Source: Nocardiopsis algeriensis (GTDB taxonomy: Bacteria > Actinomycetota > Actinomycetes > Streptosporangiales > Streptosporangiaceae). From it: 64,000 bases of DNA. The stretch covers positions 310,001 through 374,000 of the forward strand of contig NZ_JACHJO010000005.1 of the NCBI RefSeq assembly GCF_014203695.1. Reading direction: 5' to 3'. Numbering within the stretch: position 1 is the stretch's first letter; every line of letters starts with the position of its first letter. Positions 62,164 through 64,000 of the stretch are shown piece by piece. The notes under the pieces are model-generated. The model did not search any database, was not told where the DNA came from, and saw only the letters and a list, made by a program, of their open reading frames with translations. The position numbers and the translations under genes were made by a program.

Positions 62164-63849
62164 TCACCTTCCGCGCAGCGCGCGGTAGCTGCTCACCAGG
62201 GACGCCGTGGAGGCGTCCAGGCCGGGCACGTCGGCGCCCTCGGTGAGGGCGGGCTCGACCCGTTCGGCCAGGACCTTGCCGAGCTGGACGCCCCACTGGT
62301 CGAAGGAGTTGATGTTCCACACGGCGCCCTGGACGAACACCTTGTGCTCGTACAGGGCCACGAGCTGTCCCAGCACCGACGGGCTGAGCCGGTCGGCCAG
62401 GATCGTGGTGGTGGGCCGGTTGCCGGGGAAGGTGCGGTGCGGGACAAGCTCGGCCGCCACCCCCTCGGCGGCGACCTCCTCCGCCGTCCTCCCGAACGCC
62501 AGCGCCTGGCCCTGGGCGAACATGTTGGCCATGAGCAGGTCGTGCTGGGGCACGAGCGCCTCGGGCAGGTCCGGGGCGGGGTTGGCGAAGCCGATGAGGT
62601 CGGCCGGGACGAACCTCGTCCCCTGGTGCAGCAGCTGGAAGTAGGCGTGCTGGCCGTTGGTGCCCGGGGTGCCCCACACCACCGGCCCCGTCTGCCAGGA
62701 GACCGGGCGCCCGTCACGCTGCACCGACTTGCCGTTGGACTCCATGTCGAGCTGCTGGAGGTAGTCGGGGAAGCGGGCCAGGTGCTGGCTGTAGGGCAGC
62801 ACGGCGTGGCTCTCGGCACCCATGAAGTTGCCGTACCACACGCCGAGGAGCCCGAGCAGGAACGGCAGGTTGCGCTCGATCGGCGCGGTGGCGAAGTGGG
62901 TGTCCATCAGGTGGAAGCCGGCGAGCATCTCCCGGAACCGCTCGGGGCCGATGGCGACCATGAGTGTCAGGCCGATGGCCGAGTCGTAGGAGTAGCGGCC
63001 GCCGACCCAGTCCCAGAAGCCGAACATGTTGTCGGTGTCGATGCCGAAGCGCGCCACCTCCTCGGCGTTGGTGGAGACCGCCGCGAAGTGCCGGGCGATG
63101 GCCTTCTCCGAACCCAGGGCGTCCACCAGCCAGGAGCGGGCGACGGTGGCGTTGGTGATGGTCTCGATCGTGGTGAAGGTCTTGGAGGAGATGACGAAGA
63201 GCGTGGTGGCGGGGTCGGCGTCCGCCAGCGCCTCGTGCAGGTCGCTGCCGTCGACGTTGGAGACGAAGCGCACCTCCAGGCCGCGGTCGCTGTAGGGCCG
63301 CAGTGCCTCGTAGGCCATGGCCGGACCGAGGTCGGAACCGCCGATGCCGATGTTGACGATCCTCGTCACCGGCTGCCCCGTGTGGCCGAGCCACTGCCGG
63401 GCGCGCACCTTCTCGGCGAAGGCGCTCATGCGGTCCAGGACCTCCTGCACCTCGGGGACGACGTTCTTCCCGTCGGTCTCCACGACCGCGCCGCGGGGCG
63501 CGCGCAGGGCCGTGTGCAGCACCGCGCGGTCCTCGGTGAGGTTGATGCGCCCGCCGCCGAGCATGGCGTCGCGCAGTTCGGCGACGCCGGTGGCGCGGGC
63601 CAGGTCGGTCAGCAGCCGCAGGGTCTCCTCGGTGACGAGGTTCTTGGAGAGGTCGACGTGCAGGTCGCCGACGTGGAGGGTGTGGCGCCGCACCCGCTCG
63701 GGGTCGGCGTCGAAGAGCTCGCGCAGGCTGGTGCCGGCGAACCGCTCCCGGTGCCCGGCCAGGGCCGTCCACTCGTCCCTGCGGTCCAGCGCGACTGCGC
63801 CGTGCTGTGCTCCGGCGTCCCCCGGACGGGGGAGGGGTGTGGTGGGCAT
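62164..63849 (-). CDS. pgi: glucose-6-phosphate isomerase
   Basis: 561 residues, interconverting glucose-6-phosphate and fructose-6-phosphate. Family signatures include [39 protein letters not shown] and [13 protein letters not shown] near the C-terminus; catalytic Glu in MESNGKS and His in [18 protein letters not shown] are present. ATG at 63849 is preceded by AGGAG at good spacing; longer starts lack a site. Cytoplasmic. The right-hand neighbour is beyond the window. Confidence 0.96.
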   Translation of the reverse strand: MPTTPLPRPGDAGAQHGAVALDRRDEWTALAGHRERFAGTSLRELFDADPERVRRHTLHVGDLHVDLSKNLVTEETLRLLTDLARATGVAELRDAMLGGGRINLTEDRAVLHTALRAPRGAVVETDGKNVVPEVQEVLDRMSAFAEKVRARQWLGHTGQPVTRIVNIGIGGSDLGPAMAYEALRPYSDRGLEVRFVSNVDGSDLHEALADADPATTLFVISSKTFTTIETITNATVARSWLVDALGSEKAIARHFAAVSTNAEEVARFGIDTDNMFGFWDWVGGRYSYDSAIGLTLMVAIGPERFREMLAGFHLMDTHFATAPIERNLPFLLGLLGVWYGNFMGAESHAVLPYSQHLARFPDYLQQLDMESNGKSVQRDGRPVSWQTGPVVWGTPGTNGQHAYFQLLHQGTRFVPADLIGFANPAPDLPEALVPQHDLLMANMFAQGQALAFGRTAEEVAAEGVAAELVPHRTFPGNRPTTTILADRLSPSVLGQLVALYEHKVFVQGAVWNINSFDQWGVQLGKVLAERVEPALTEGADVPGLDASTASLVSSYRALRGR

Positions 63850-64000
63850 CCGGTCGCTCCTCGTCATCCGTGTGCTCCGGGGCGGGCGGTGTCGGGCGCT
63901 CCCCGCCCCGCTGTGCGGCTTCGACACCTACCCTGCCACGGTCGCCGCCAACCGGGGGCACGGCTCGGCGGACGGACTCAGCCGACTCCCTGGCGCTCGG
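63850..64000. other. upstream of pgi to window edge
   Basis: Probably the pgi promoter region. A TGA on the minus strand at 63976-63974 could end a neighbouring gene that starts beyond the window, but fewer than ten codons are visible, so it is not called. Confidence 0.3.

Overview
High-GC (about 70% or more) actinomycete chromosome with tightly packed, often start/stop-overlapping genes. No phage, transposon, rRNA or CRISPR is visible. Spo0M, DUF3040, two Actinobacteria-type S-adenosylmethionine methyltransferases, a PhoP-type PHO box and an iron box fit a filamentous actinomycete. The classical MenF-D-C-B-E menaquinone route argues against Streptomyces, which typically uses futalosine. My guess is Nocardiopsis or a relative; this is inference, not a database result.

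Layout. 1-4237: phenylacetate catabolism (hydroxyacyl-CoA dehydrogenase, enoyl-CoA hydratase, thiolase; divergent paaK) around a TetR-type operator. 4287-9628: a methyltransferase, an RlaP-type nucleotidyltransferase, a tiny membrane peptide, a RanBP2-type zinc-finger membrane protein and, most strikingly, a 70-nt tRNA-like RNA ending 2 nt before the start codon of a 736-residue protein of unknown function. 10148-25242: mixed housekeeping and accessory genes (beta-glucosidase under a CebR-like operator, DUF1266, CorA, Vps62-like protein, EamA exporter, three transcription regulators, GNAT, coiled-coil protein, FUSC, cyclase). 25507-31445: PlsC-type acyltransferase, FprA ferredoxin reductase under an iron box, and a penicillin-binding protein behind a structured leader. 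31581-34633: molybdate operon modC-modB-modA-molR. 34752-34916: three 55-bp tandem repeats. 34916-46705: a GH10-like lipoprotein, PHO-box-controlled PhoX, a second methyltransferase, and dispersed menF, menD, menC, menB, menE. 47074-51124: group-2 sigma factor with an ECF-type promoter, GntR and TetR regulators, Spo0M. 51160-59676: peptide ABC transporter genes split by a SpoIIE-phosphatase/B12-fold cassette that has its own promoter and terminator. 59793-61864: RidA and an ABC-F ATPase with a leader typical of antibiotic-responsive attenuation. 62164-63849: glucose-6-phosphate isomerase.

How they work together. The paa genes convert phenylacetate to phenylacetyl-CoA and finish beta-oxidation-like steps. 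The men genes make menaquinone from chorismate. mod genes import molybdate, PhoX scavenges phosphate, and the opp genes import peptides. The best candidate for an undescribed system is 5301-9628, where a tRNA-like RNA, its adjacent large helical protein and an RNA-repair-type nucleotidyltransferase lie within 4.3 kb. The best regulatory find is the ABC-F leader at 61865-62077.
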